Shown piece after piece: positions 39,787-47,316 of a DNA stretch of 64,000 nucleotides. How positions within the stretch are numbered: position 1 is the stretch's first letter; the number at the start of each line of letters is the position of its first letter. This DNA is from CAVRRZ01 sp963723745 (lineage in GTDB: Bacteria > Actinomycetota > Actinomycetes > Mycobacteriales > Geodermatophilaceae). Made by a program: the position numbers and the translations under genes. Below the pieces are notes generated by a model. It made no database searches and was not told the origin of the DNA. It saw only the letters and a list, made by a program, of their open reading frames with translations. The stretch spans positions 62,001 to 126,000 of the forward strand of contig CAVRRZ010000003.1 of the NCBI GenBank assembly GCA_963723745.1, written 5' to 3'.

Positions 39787-40407
39787 TCAGGTGGGGACGA
39801 GGCTAACGGTGAGCGTCGTCCGGGTGGATGCTGCAGCGAGCCGGGCGGCGACCTCCGGGGTCGTCGCCAGCCACAGCACGCCTCCGGCGTCGTCGGCGCC
39901 GTTCGGCGCGAGCAGCACCAGCGCGGCCGCCGCCAGCACCTCCGCCACCTCGACGCCCTCGGGCGTGGCCAGCACGTCGACGCGGTGTCCCGCGAGCACC
40001 TGGGCCGCCACGGCGAGATCGGCGAGCCGAACCGGCGTGGCGACGGAACCGTCGGGCAGGACGCCGGTCAGCACGGCCGTCGTCAGGCGGACGTCGGTGA
40101 TGGGTTCTCCGGACCGCACGGGGGCCGCGAGCGTCCCGCCCGCCAGCGCCGCCGGTCGGCTCGAGATGCCGGCGGGCACGGCGCCGGGTGGCCACCGGGC
40201 CAGCGTCAGGTGCTCCTCGGTGAGCACCGTGCCCGCCGGGAGGTCGGAGGCCGCGACGACGAGGGGCAGTGCCGTGGGCCCGCGCTCGCGCGCCCCCGCC
40301 CCGGGGGCGGGCCGCAGCGCCAGGACGAGGGCCACGAGGGCGAGCAGCACCGCGGCGGCGCGACGCAGCGCGTGCAGCACCGACCGGGGGCGGCGGAGAC
40401 GGACCAT
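39787..40407 (-). CDS. SAF domain protein (CpaB/flagellar P-ring-like), membrane anchored
   Basis: 206 residues. A basic N-terminus and one helix (AAAVLLALVALVLALRPAPG), then a SAF domain: LVVAASDLPAGTVLTEEHLT, LARWPPGAVPAGISSRPAAL, LAAPVRSGEPITDVRLT, followed by RLADLAVAAQVLAGHRVDVL and VLLAPNGADDAGGVLWLATT. Resembles RcpC/CpaB pilus assembly proteins, but no pilus genes are near. The same gene sits beside mscL and the FmdB gene in mycobacteria. Role unknown. Confidence 0.75.
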   Translation of the reverse strand: MVRLRRPRSVLHALRRAAAVLLALVALVLALRPAPGAGARERGPTALPLVVAASDLPAGTVLTEEHLTLARWPPGAVPAGISSRPAALAGGTLAAPVRSGEPITDVRLTTAVLTGVLPDGSVATPVRLADLAVAAQVLAGHRVDVLATPEGVEVAEVLAAAALVLLAPNGADDAGGVLWLATTPEVAARLAAASTRTTLTVSLVPT

Positions 40408-40507
40408 GCCGCGAGCCTGACGGGGTCGGGTCGGGCTCGGCACGTTCGTCCGCGATCTGTGGACGGCCACCCTGCCTGTGGACGGCGACCGGCGAACCGT
40501 CGTCCGG

Positions 40508-40527
40508 TGCGGGTCAGCTGACCCGCA
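40508..40527. terminator. 20-bp perfect palindrome downstream of the FmdB gene
   Basis: tgcgggtcagctgacccgca starts 16 bases past the FmdB stop. Plausible transcription end for that gene, lying between it and the SAF gene. Confidence 0.45.
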
Positions 40528-40542
40528 TGCGGACGCAGGAGA

Positions 40543-40914
40543 TCAGCTGGCAGCCTTCGACGTGGCGGACGACGACGAGCCGGAGTCCTTGCCGGCGCTG
40601 CTCGTCCCGGCGCTGTCACCACCGGACTTGCCCCCGGACTTGTCGCCCCCGGACTTGTCGCCCCCGGACTTGTCGCCTCCGGACTTGTCGCCTCCGGAGG
40701 AGGCCGAACCCGAGACGCTCGACGTCGATCCCGCCCGGCTGTCGGTGCGGTAGAAGCCGGAGCCCTTGAAGACCACGCCGACGGAGCCGTAGACCTTGCG
40801 CACCGGGCTGCCGCACTGCGGACACTCGGTCACCGAGGGGTCGCTGAACGACTGCACGACCTCGAACTCGTGCTTGTCGTCGGCGTTGGTGCAGACGTAC
40901 TGGTAGGTGGGCAC
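40543..40914 (-). CDS. FmdB-type zinc-ribbon protein, Ruc (Rv0991c)-like
   Basis: 123 residues. MPTYQYVCTNADDKHEFEVV, ECPQCGSPVRKVYGSVGVVF, KGSGFYRTDSRAGST, then a Ser/Gly/Asp/Lys repeat tail. KGSGFYRTDSR and the position beside 5-FTHF ligase and galU match M. tuberculosis Rv0991c (Ruc), a redox-regulated chaperone of the HrcA regulon. Only three cysteines remain (one in YVCTN, two in CPQC); the expected second cysteine of the first pair reads ADD. A CIRCE box lies 41-67 bases upstream of the ATG, so HrcA heat-shock control is likely. Confidence 0.82.
   Translation of the reverse strand: MPTYQYVCTNADDKHEFEVVQSFSDPSVTECPQCGSPVRKVYGSVGVVFKGSGFYRTDSRAGSTSSVSGSASSGGDKSGGDKSGGDKSGGDKSGGKSGGDSAGTSSAGKDSGSSSSATSKAAS
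40622..40693 (-). repeat. 15-bp minisatellite in the FmdB tail
   Basis: Five units of ccggacttgtcgccc (the first lacks 3 bases, the last two have a T), encoding repeated SGGDK. In frame, so length changes would only alter the disordered tail. Confidence 0.9.
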
Positions 40915-40954
40915 GGGAACGACGCTCCTGGCGGTACGGGACGGAAGCCGGGCT

Positions 40955-40981
40955 CTGGCACTCGTGTCCGGCGAGTGCCAA
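40955..40981. promoter_or_regulatory. CIRCE element (HrcA operator)
   Basis: ctggcactc, 9 bases, gagtgccaa: the CIRCE consensus is TTAGCACTC-N9-GAGTGCTAA, so both halves match at 7 of 9 positions or better with exact N9 spacing. Located 41 bases upstream of the FmdB/Ruc-like ATG. HrcA represses groES/groEL-type genes in actinomycetes and the ruc gene in M. tuberculosis. Confidence 0.85.
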
Positions 40982-41073
40982 TGATGCCCCGCCGCGCGGC
41001 CGTGCGTCCACGCAGGTCGGCGAGCGTCACGTTTGCGGGTGGCGTGAGTGCCACCGCACTCTCCGCGGCGTCG

Positions 41074-41715
41074 TCACGGGCCGGCGGCCCCGTCGCTGTT
41101 GCGCAGCCGGGTGGCCAGAACCGCTGCCTGGGTGCGGTTGGCCAGGTGCAGCTTCGCCAGCAGGGCGGTGACGTAGTTCTTCACCGACGCGACCCCCAAG
41201 CGGAGGCGCTCGGCGATCTCCCGGTTGCTGAGTCCCTCGCCGAGCAGCTGCAGCACCTGGCGTTCCCGGTGGGTGAGCACCGTCAACCGGTCCTCGCGGT
41301 GACCGTCGGAGACCGGCCCGGACAGGGCGATGGTCGCCGTATCGAACAGGGTCTGGCCGGCGGCCACGCGGCGCACCGCGACGACGAGCTGCTCGCCGCT
41401 CACGTCCTTGGCCAGGTATCCGGATGCGCCGGCCTGCACGGCGGCGTGCACCTCGTCAGGGCTGCCGTCCTGCCCCAGCACCAGGCAGCGCAGACCCGGC
41501 AGCGCGGCGCGCAGGTGCGCGCACAGCCGCGCGCCGGCGACGACGGCCACGTCCGGCTGCACGGCCAGGGCGCGTCGCTGCGCCTGGTCCTCCGATTCGG
41601 CCTCTCCGACCGCACGGATCTCCGGATCCGTCGCCAGTACCGCGGCCACGCCCCGGCGGGTGATCTCGTGGGCGTCGACGAGGAAGACGCGGATCACCGG
41701 GATGTCCGGTTGCAT
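41074..41715 (-). CDS. NarL/DevR-type response regulator with degenerate receiver
   Basis: 213 residues, strong GGAGGAAGAG site. The C-terminal LuxR helix-turn-helix is good: LTHRERQVLQLLGEGLSNRE, IAERLRLGVASVKNYVTALL, AKLHLANRTQAAVLATRL, close to DevR/DosR. The receiver is not canonical: the acidic pair is VDAHE instead of VDDHE, the phospho-acceptor Asp is missing (PDVAVVAGARL where DVAVLDVRLP is usual), and the Thr/Ser switch is LVLGQD. The Lys remains in YLAKDVSG. No sensor kinase is adjacent. The 282 bases upstream (41716-41997) carry no gene that I recognise. Confidence 0.85.
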   Translation of the reverse strand: MQPDIPVIRVFLVDAHEITRRGVAAVLATDPEIRAVGEAESEDQAQRRALAVQPDVAVVAGARLCAHLRAALPGLRCLVLGQDGSPDEVHAAVQAGASGYLAKDVSGEQLVVAVRRVAAGQTLFDTATIALSGPVSDGHREDRLTVLTHRERQVLQLLGEGLSNREIAERLRLGVASVKNYVTALLAKLHLANRTQAAVLATRLRNSDGAAGP

Positions 41716-41997
41716 GATCGCTCTTCCTCCTGGGGCGCCGGGCGGATGCGGCCGCCGTCATGGGCCACCAGCGTCCCGCTGTCCGTGGCGTGTCATCGAG
41801 CAGCCGCACATCCCCGGCGCACCCCCCCGAAATCGCCGCACCCCCGATCCGGGGGCGCACTCCTGGCGGGGCGCCGGGCAGGAAGACTTGCCGAACCGGC
41901 AAGGCTTCGTGCGGTTGCGTCGCGGCGCGGGGGAGCGTGTCGACGCGGAGAAGCGGCGGAGGGCCGCATCCCGGTCGGAGTTCGCGGAGGTGGCGCC

Positions 41998-42732
41998 ATG
42001 ACGGTGTTCGACCAGCAGTGGTGGGAGGAGCGGTACCGCTCGGCACCGGCCCTGTTCAGTGGCCGGGTCAATCCTCAGGTCGCTCTCGAGGCCGCGGACC
42101 TGCCGCCGGGCCGGGCTCTGGACGCCGGCTGCGGAGAGGGTGCGGACGCGCTGTGGCTGGCCGATCGCGGGTGGGACGTGCTGGCGGTGGACATCTCCAC
42201 CGTGGCGCTGGACCGCGCGGCCACCGATGCGGAACGCCGCGGGCTGTCCGGCCGGGTCCGGTTCGAGCAGGCCGATCTGACCCGGTGGACACCGGCCGGC
42301 CGTTTCGACCTGGTCACCTGCTCGTACGTGCACGCGACCGAAGCGGTCCGCGGGGCGCTGTACGCGCGGCTCGCCGGCGCCGTGGCACCGGGTGGCACCC
42401 TGCTCCTCGTCCAGCACGACCCGAGGGAAGGTGCCGACGTGCACCCCGAACTGCTGGACATGTTCGCGACCGCGGAGGAGCTGGCGGCCGAGCTCGACCC
42501 GGCGGCGTGGGACGTCGTCGCCGCCGGCCTCCGGCCCCGGGCCGCGCGCCACCACGGCCGCGACAGCGACCGACCCGACGGCAACCGACCCGACGGCAAC
42601 CGACCCGACGGTCATGAGCACGAGGGCCATCAGCTCGATGGTCACCAGCTCGAGGGCCACCAGCACGAGGGTCACCAGCACGAGGCACCCGCGCACGTGA
42701 ACGACGTCGTCCTGGTCGCCCGCCGCCGCTGA
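41998..42732 (+). CDS. Class I SAM-dependent methyltransferase with His-rich repeat
   Basis: 244 residues. Starts MTVFDQQWWEERYRSAPALF. SAM motif I ALDAGCGEGADALWLADRGW, motif II VDIS acid, FEQADLTRWTPAGRFDLVTC, GGTLLLVQHDPREGADVHPE. This is the TehB/thiopurine-like branch. Between RPRAARHHGRD and the terminal VNDVVLVARRR is an insert of eight pentapeptide repeats, first xRPDG, then GHQLE/GHQHE units, with about a dozen His. Related proteins go straight from the Arg-rich strand to HxNDVVL. Metal binding by the insert is possible. Confidence 0.85.
   Translation: MTVFDQQWWEERYRSAPALFSGRVNPQVALEAADLPPGRALDAGCGEGADALWLADRGWDVLAVDISTVALDRAATDAERRGLSGRVRFEQADLTRWTPAGRFDLVTCSYVHATEAVRGALYARLAGAVAPGGTLLLVQHDPREGADVHPELLDMFATAEELAAELDPAAWDVVAAGLRPRAARHHGRDSDRPDGNRPDGNRPDGHEHEGHQLDGHQLEGHQHEGHQHEAPAHVNDVVLVARRR
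42571..42688 (+). repeat. 15-bp repeats encoding a His-rich insert
   Basis: Three copies of the accgacccgacggca type, then units of ggccaccagcacgag with variations, in frame inside the methyltransferase gene. A minisatellite that likely varies in copy number. Confidence 0.85.
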
Positions 42733-42757
42733 CCGGGTCACCCGAGGCCGGCCGTCG

Positions 42758-44299
42758 TCACCCCCCGCGGCCGAGGTGGCGGTAGCGGTGCAGGCGGCTG
42801 CGGAAGCGCTCGGTGTCGTCGCGCCCCAGCAGGCCGGCCAGCTCCTCACCGAGCACCCGGCCCATCCGCAGGCAGAACTCGGTCGGCTCGTCGGCGGCGT
42901 CGGGTCGCTCGGGCACCACGCGGTCGACGATGCCGGCCCGCCACAGGTCGGTCGCCCGCACGCCCTGGTGCTGCGCCATCTCGCCGGCCCGGTCGACGGT
43001 GCGGTGCACGATGGCCGAGGCGCCCTCCGGCGGCAGCGGGCCCAGCCAGCCGTTCGCCGCCGCCAGCACCCGGTCCGCCGGCACCAGGGCCAGCGCCCCG
43101 CCACCGGTGCCCTGCCCCAGCAGCACGGCGAGCGTGGGCGCCTGCAGCATCACCAGGTCCTGCAGGCAGCGGGCGATCTCGCCGGCCAGCCCGCCCTCCT
43201 CCGCCTCCTTGGACAGCGCCGCGCCCGGGGTGTCGATCAGGGTGAGCAGCGGCAGCCGCAGCTCGGCGGCCAGCCGCATCCCCCGGCGGGCCTCGCGCAG
43301 CGCGGCCGGGCCCAGCGGAGCGGTCAGCGACTGCCCGCGCCGGTCCTGGCCGAGCACCACGCACGGCGCACCGCCGAAGCGGGCCAGCGCCAGCAGCAGG
43401 CCGGGGTCGCGCTCGCCGGCGCCCGTGCCGGACAGGCCCACGACGTCGGTCGCCGCCGTCCGCAGCAGACGGCGGACACCCGGCCGGTCCTCCCGCCGCG
43501 ATGCGGTGACCACGTCCCAGGCGCTGCGGTCGTCCTCCGGATCGTCGGCGTCCGTTCCGTCCTCAGGGCGCGGGCGCTCGGCGTCCCGGACGTCGACGTG
43601 CCAGGTCTGGCGTGCCGAGAGCACGCGCAGGGCGCGGTCGGCGACGTCACCGATCTCCTCGTGGGGGACGACGGCGTCGATCAGCCCGTGTTCGGCCAGG
43701 TTCTCCGCGGTCTGGACGCCCGGCGGGAACTCCTCGCCGTAGAGCGCCTCGTACACCCGAGGTCCGAGGAAGCCGATGGAGGCACCCGGCTCGGCGATGG
43801 TGACGTGCCCGGTCGAGCCCCACGAGGCCAGCACCCCGCCGAAGGTGGGATGCCGCAGGTAGACGAGGTAGGGCAGCCCGGCCTGCTTGTGACGGGCGAT
43901 CGCCGCGGTGATGCCGATCATCTGCAGGAAGGCGACCGTGCCCTCCTGCATCCGGGTGCCGCCCGACACGGGCGCCGCCAGCAGTGGCAGGCCCTCCTCG
44001 GTGGCCCGCTCCACCGCCGCGATCAGCCGCTCGGCCGCGGCCACGCCGATCGAGCCGGCCAGGAAGCCGAACTCGCCGGCGACCACGGCCACCCGGCGGC
44101 CGCGCAGCGTGCCCTCCCCGGTGATCACCGCCTCGTCCTGGCGGGACTTCTCGGCGGCGGCGGACAGCTCGCGCGAGTAGGCGTCGTCGGCGGTCGGCAC
44201 CTCGATCGGGGCGTCCCAGCTGATCCACGAACCGGGGTCGAGCACGAGGTCGCGCAGGGCCCGGGCGTCACGTCGGACGGGCTTGGCGGTGTCGGTCAC
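42758..44299 (-). CDS. Acyl-CoA carboxylase carboxyltransferase (fused beta-alpha subunits)
   Basis: 513 residues, GTG overlapping the CoA-transferase stop (GTGA). The N-terminal half is AccD-like (VAVVAGEFGFLAGSIGVAAA, APVSGGTRMQEGTVAFLQMI, ASWGSTGHVTIAEPGASIGF). The C-terminal half is AccA-like (FGGAPCVVLGQDRRGQSLTA, LLTLIDTPGAALSKEAEEGG, AVLLGQGTGGGALALVPADR). The zinc-finger cysteines of AccD are absent. It moves CO2 from carboxybiotin to an acyl-CoA, so it needs a biotin carboxylase/carrier encoded elsewhere. Co-transcribed with a family III CoA-transferase. Confidence 0.85.
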   Translation of the reverse strand: MTDTAKPVRRDARALRDLVLDPGSWISWDAPIEVPTADDAYSRELSAAAEKSRQDEAVITGEGTLRGRRVAVVAGEFGFLAGSIGVAAAERLIAAVERATEEGLPLLAAPVSGGTRMQEGTVAFLQMIGITAAIARHKQAGLPYLVYLRHPTFGGVLASWGSTGHVTIAEPGASIGFLGPRVYEALYGEEFPPGVQTAENLAEHGLIDAVVPHEEIGDVADRALRVLSARQTWHVDVRDAERPRPEDGTDADDPEDDRSAWDVVTASRREDRPGVRRLLRTAATDVVGLSGTGAGERDPGLLLALARFGGAPCVVLGQDRRGQSLTAPLGPAALREARRGMRLAAELRLPLLTLIDTPGAALSKEAEEGGLAGEIARCLQDLVMLQAPTLAVLLGQGTGGGALALVPADRVLAAANGWLGPLPPEGASAIVHRTVDRAGEMAQHQGVRATDLWRAGIVDRVVPERPDAADEPTEFCLRMGRVLGEELAGLLGRDDTERFRSRLHRYRHLGRGG

Positions 44300-45549
44300 G
44301 TCGCGTGTCCGTCCTCGACGTCCTCGACGTCCTCGACATCCGCGGCGGCCGGCTTCGGCCCGCCGCCGGCCTCGCCCCGGACCCACGCGCGGATCGCTGC
44401 GCCGTCGGCGTCCAGGGGTGGGGGAGCGCCGTGGTCGCGGCGGGTCGTCTCGGTCTCGCCGTCCGGCCCGGCGGCGAAGAAGCGCAGCGGTGGCCCGGGG
44501 AGCGACACCGTGCCGAGCGTGCGGTGCTCGACGTCGACGAGCAGGCCCTGGGAGAGGGTCTGGTCCCAGCCGTAGACCTCGTCGACGGTGCGGACCTTGC
44601 CCGACGGGACGCCGGCCTTGTCCAGCCGGGCGAGCAGGTCGGCGGCGGAGATGTCGGCGAACAGGCCCTCGAGCAGTGCGATGACCTCGTCGCGGCGGGC
44701 GACACGTTCTCCGTTCGTCGCCAGTCCCGGCGCCTCGGGGTCGAGACCGAACTCGGTGCACAGCCGGCGCCACAGGCCCTCGCTGCCGCAGGCCAGCTGC
44801 ACGGCGCCATCCGCGCAGGAGAACAGGCCGTACGGGGCGATCGAGGGGTGATGGTTGCCCTGCGCGCGATTGACCTGGCCGCCCACGGTCCAGGCGGTGC
44901 CCTGGTAGGCGTGCACGCCGACGACCGCCGCCAGCAGCGAGGTGCGCACGACCTGCCCGCGGCCGGTCCGCTCGCGCTCGTAGAGCGCCGACACGACGCC
45001 GTAGGCCCCGTACATGCCGGCGAGCAGGTCGCTGATCGGCACGCCCACCTTCTGCGGATCGTCCGGGCCGGGGCCGGTCAGCGACATCAGCCCGCCCTCG
45101 CCCTGGGCGATCTGGTCGTAGCCGGCGCGCCCGCCCTCGGGGCCGTCGTGCCCGAACCCGCTGATCGAGAGGGTGATCAGCCGCGGGTTGAGCTCGGCCA
45201 GCATCTCGTTGCCGAAGCCGAGCCGGGCCAGCGTGCCCGGCCGGAAGTTCTCCATCAGGACGTCGGCGCGGCGCAGGAGCTCGGTGAGCACCGCCCGGTC
45301 GTCGTCGTCCTTGAGGTCGAGGGCGATCGACTCCTTGTTGCGGTTGGCCGAGAGGAAGTACGTCGACTCCCGCCCGCCCTGTTCGGGCTCGACGAACGGC
45401 GGCCCCCAGCCGCGGCTGTCGTCGCCGCTGCCGGGCGACTCCACCTTGATCACCCGCGCGCCCAGGTCGCCGAGCATCATCGCGGCGTGCGGGCCCGCGA
45501 GCGCGCGGGTCAGGTCGACGACGAGGACGCCGTCCAGAGGGCCTGTCAC
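44296..45549 (-). CDS. CaiB/BaiF family III CoA-transferase
   Basis: 417 residues, GTG 45549. PLDGVLVVDLTRALAGPHAA, MMLGDLGARVIKVESPGSGD, DSRGWGPPFVEPEQGGREST, ADVLMENFRPGTLARLGFG, GFGHDGPEGGRAGYDQIAQG, VGVPISDLLAGMYGAYGVV and LFADISAADLLARLDKAGVP are typical. The catalytic Asp is in PISDLLAGMYG. It transfers CoA between organic acids. The C-terminus has an in-frame 9-bp repeat (DVEDVEDVED, about 44310-44340). Operon with the carboxyltransferase. Substrates unknown. Confidence 0.88.
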   Translation of the reverse strand: MTGPLDGVLVVDLTRALAGPHAAMMLGDLGARVIKVESPGSGDDSRGWGPPFVEPEQGGRESTYFLSANRNKESIALDLKDDDDRAVLTELLRRADVLMENFRPGTLARLGFGNEMLAELNPRLITLSISGFGHDGPEGGRAGYDQIAQGEGGLMSLTGPGPDDPQKVGVPISDLLAGMYGAYGVVSALYERERTGRGQVVRTSLLAAVVGVHAYQGTAWTVGGQVNRAQGNHHPSIAPYGLFSCADGAVQLACGSEGLWRRLCTEFGLDPEAPGLATNGERVARRDEVIALLEGLFADISAADLLARLDKAGVPSGKVRTVDEVYGWDQTLSQGLLVDVEHRTLGTVSLPGPPLRFFAAGPDGETETTRRDHGAPPPLDADGAAIRAWVRGEAGGGPKPAAADVEDVEDVEDGHAT

Positions 45550-45627
45550 AGAGAGCACTCCCGGCTGCAGGGGTAGGGAACGGTTCGAGCATCGGGCGCG
45601 CACCGTTCGGGCGCGACTCGGGGCGGC

Positions 45628-46233
45628 TCACGCCAGGGGGTGCCATCCGCCGGTGGGCGTGACGACGACGTCGACCCGGCAGTCGTGCGGTTCGGCGGGC
45701 AGGGCGTCGACGAACTCGTCGTCGAAGACCACCGCGACCACGGGGGCACCTGGCCGGGCGTGCGGCAGCGCGCGGTCGTAGTAGCCACGCCCGCGCCCCA
45801 GCCGCACGCCGTCGCGGGCCACGGCCAGGGCGGGGACGACGACGACGTCGGCGGCTTCGAGAGCCGTCGCGCCCAGCCGCGGGCCGACCGGCTCGAGCAG
45901 GCCGAACCTGCCCGCGGCCAGCCGGCCGGTGTCGACCGCCCAGGTCAGCTCCGCGTCACCGGGCGGCACCACCGGCAGCAGCACGCGGGCGCCGAGGCGG
46001 GCGAAGACCGCCGGCACCCGGCCGTGCCCCGGTTCCAGGGGATCGGGCACGAAGGCGGCGACGGTGCGCACCCCGGCCAGGCCCTCGAGCAGCGCGGCGG
46101 ACACAGCGGCGGCAGCGGCCGACCGCTCGCCGGCGGGCCGCGCGGCGCGGCGGGCGAGGAACGGGGCGCGCAGGGCCTCCTTCGCCGCGACGACGTCGCC
46201 CTCGTCGGAGGGGGCGTCGGGCGAGGGGGTCAC
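45628..46233 (-). CDS. 5-formyltetrahydrofolate cyclo-ligase
   Basis: 201 residues, GTG 46233. Converts 5-formyl-THF to methenyl-THF with ATP. Motifs: AAKEALRAPFLARRAARPAG (N-terminal Lys/Arg substrate site), FVPDPLEPGHGRVPAVFARL, GRFGLLEPVGPRLG, DVVVVPALAVARDGVRLGRG, GRGYYDRALPHARPGAPVVA. The LGRGRGYYD signature is diagnostic. Divergent from galU, 25 bases apart, the same arrangement as Rv0992c/galU. Confidence 0.9.
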   Translation of the reverse strand: MTPSPDAPSDEGDVVAAKEALRAPFLARRAARPAGERSAAAAAVSAALLEGLAGVRTVAAFVPDPLEPGHGRVPAVFARLGARVLLPVVPPGDAELTWAVDTGRLAAGRFGLLEPVGPRLGATALEAADVVVVPALAVARDGVRLGRGRGYYDRALPHARPGAPVVAVVFDDEFVDALPAEPHDCRVDVVVTPTGGWHPLA

Positions 46234-46243
46234 GAGGGCAGGC

Positions 46244-46249
46244 TATTAG
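46244..46249 (+). promoter_or_regulatory. -10 box of galU, leaderless transcript likely
   Basis: TATTAG lies 10 bases before the galU ATG, so transcription would start at or within 1-3 bases of the ATG. No Shine-Dalgarno sequence is present. The -35 is not clear. Confidence 0.4.
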
Positions 46250-46258
46250 GCTGCCCTT

Positions 46259-47200
46259 ATGTCCAGCCCGAGCGCCCGCGCCAGCCGACCCGCCCGCAAG
46301 GCGGTGATCCCCGTCGCCGGGATGGGCACGCGGTTCCTGCCGGCCACCAAGTCCGTGCCCAAGGAGCTGCTCCCGGTCGTCGACCGGCCGGCGCTGCAGT
46401 ACATCGTCGACGAGGCCGCCCGCGCCGGCGTCGGAGACCTGTTGATGGTCACCGGCCGCAACAAGGCCGCGATCGAGGACTACTTCGACAGCCACCCCGA
46501 ACTCGAGGACCTGCTCGAGAAGAAGGGCGACGGGGACCGGCTCGCCAGCGTCCACCACGCGACCGACGTCGCCCAGGTGCACTTCGTGCGGCAGGGCAAG
46601 GCCCTCGGCCTCGGGCACGCCGTGCTGCAGGCCGCCTCCTTCGTCGGCGACGAGCCGTTCGCGGTGCTGCTCGGCGACGACCTGATCGACGAGCGCGACC
46701 ACCTGCTCGAGCACATGCTCGAGGTGCAGCGCACCCACGGCGGCTCGGTGATCGCACTGCTCGACGTGGGCCGGGAGAACATCGACAAGTACGGGGCCGT
46801 CGCGATCGAGCGCACCGGCGACGCGCCGATGGAGGGGGACGAGGTCGTCCGCATCACCGGGCTGGTGGAGAAGCCACCGGTCGACGAGGCGCCGAGCAGC
46901 CTGGCCATCATCGGCCGCTACGTGCTGGCGCCCGAGATCTTCGACGTCCTGCGCGAGACCGCGCCCGGGCGCGGCGGGGAGATCCAGCTGACCGACGCCC
47001 TGGCCACGCTGGCCGAGCGCGGCGAGCCCCTGCACGGCGTCGTCTTCAGCGGCCGCCGCTACGACACCGGCGACCGTCTCGACTACCTCAAGGCCGTCGT
47101 CCAGCTGGCCGGCGAGCGCGACGACCTCGGTCCGCCGCTGCGCGCCTGGCTGCGCGACTTCGTGGCTGCTCTGCCTCCTGAGGGCGCGTCGCCGGCCTGA
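46259..47200 (+). CDS. galU: UTP-glucose-1-phosphate uridylyltransferase
   Basis: 313 residues, intact. Makes UDP-glucose. RKAVIPVAGMGTRFLPATKS-VPKE is the nucleotide loop, then ALQYIVDEAARAGVGDLLMV, VHFVRQGKALGLGHAVLQAA, FAVLLGDDLIDERDHLLEHM, ITGLVEKPPVDEAPSSLAII (sugar-phosphate site VEKP), GGEIQLTDALATLAERGEPL, RRYDTGDRLDYLKAVVQLA. Heads the galU-glp-rimJ-sepX set conserved in actinomycetes. Confidence 0.95.
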   Translation: MSSPSARASRPARKAVIPVAGMGTRFLPATKSVPKELLPVVDRPALQYIVDEAARAGVGDLLMVTGRNKAAIEDYFDSHPELEDLLEKKGDGDRLASVHHATDVAQVHFVRQGKALGLGHAVLQAASFVGDEPFAVLLGDDLIDERDHLLEHMLEVQRTHGGSVIALLDVGRENIDKYGAVAIERTGDAPMEGDEVVRITGLVEKPPVDEAPSSLAIIGRYVLAPEIFDVLRETAPGRGGEIQLTDALATLAERGEPLHGVVFSGRRYDTGDRLDYLKAVVQLAGERDDLGPPLRAWLRDFVAALPPEGASPA

Positions 47201-47316
47201 TCCGGCCCCGCAGGGGGCACGATCGGGACGCGAGGGCCGTGCGCGGGCCCGCGCGCCCGTTCGGGCGGCGCGGCTTCGGGCGGCGTGGAGCCGCGACGAC
47301 AGCGACGGTGGTGAGG

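Noticed and set aside
40622..40693. CRISPR-like direct repeats
   Set aside because: Units are 15 bp with no spacers and encode an in-frame SGGDK tail; this is a minisatellite. No CRISPR array or cas gene was seen.
41020..41062. Second CIRCE-like site (gagtgccaccgcactc) upstream of the first
   Set aside because: Spacing and half-sites do not fit CIRCE; likely chance similarity near the real one.
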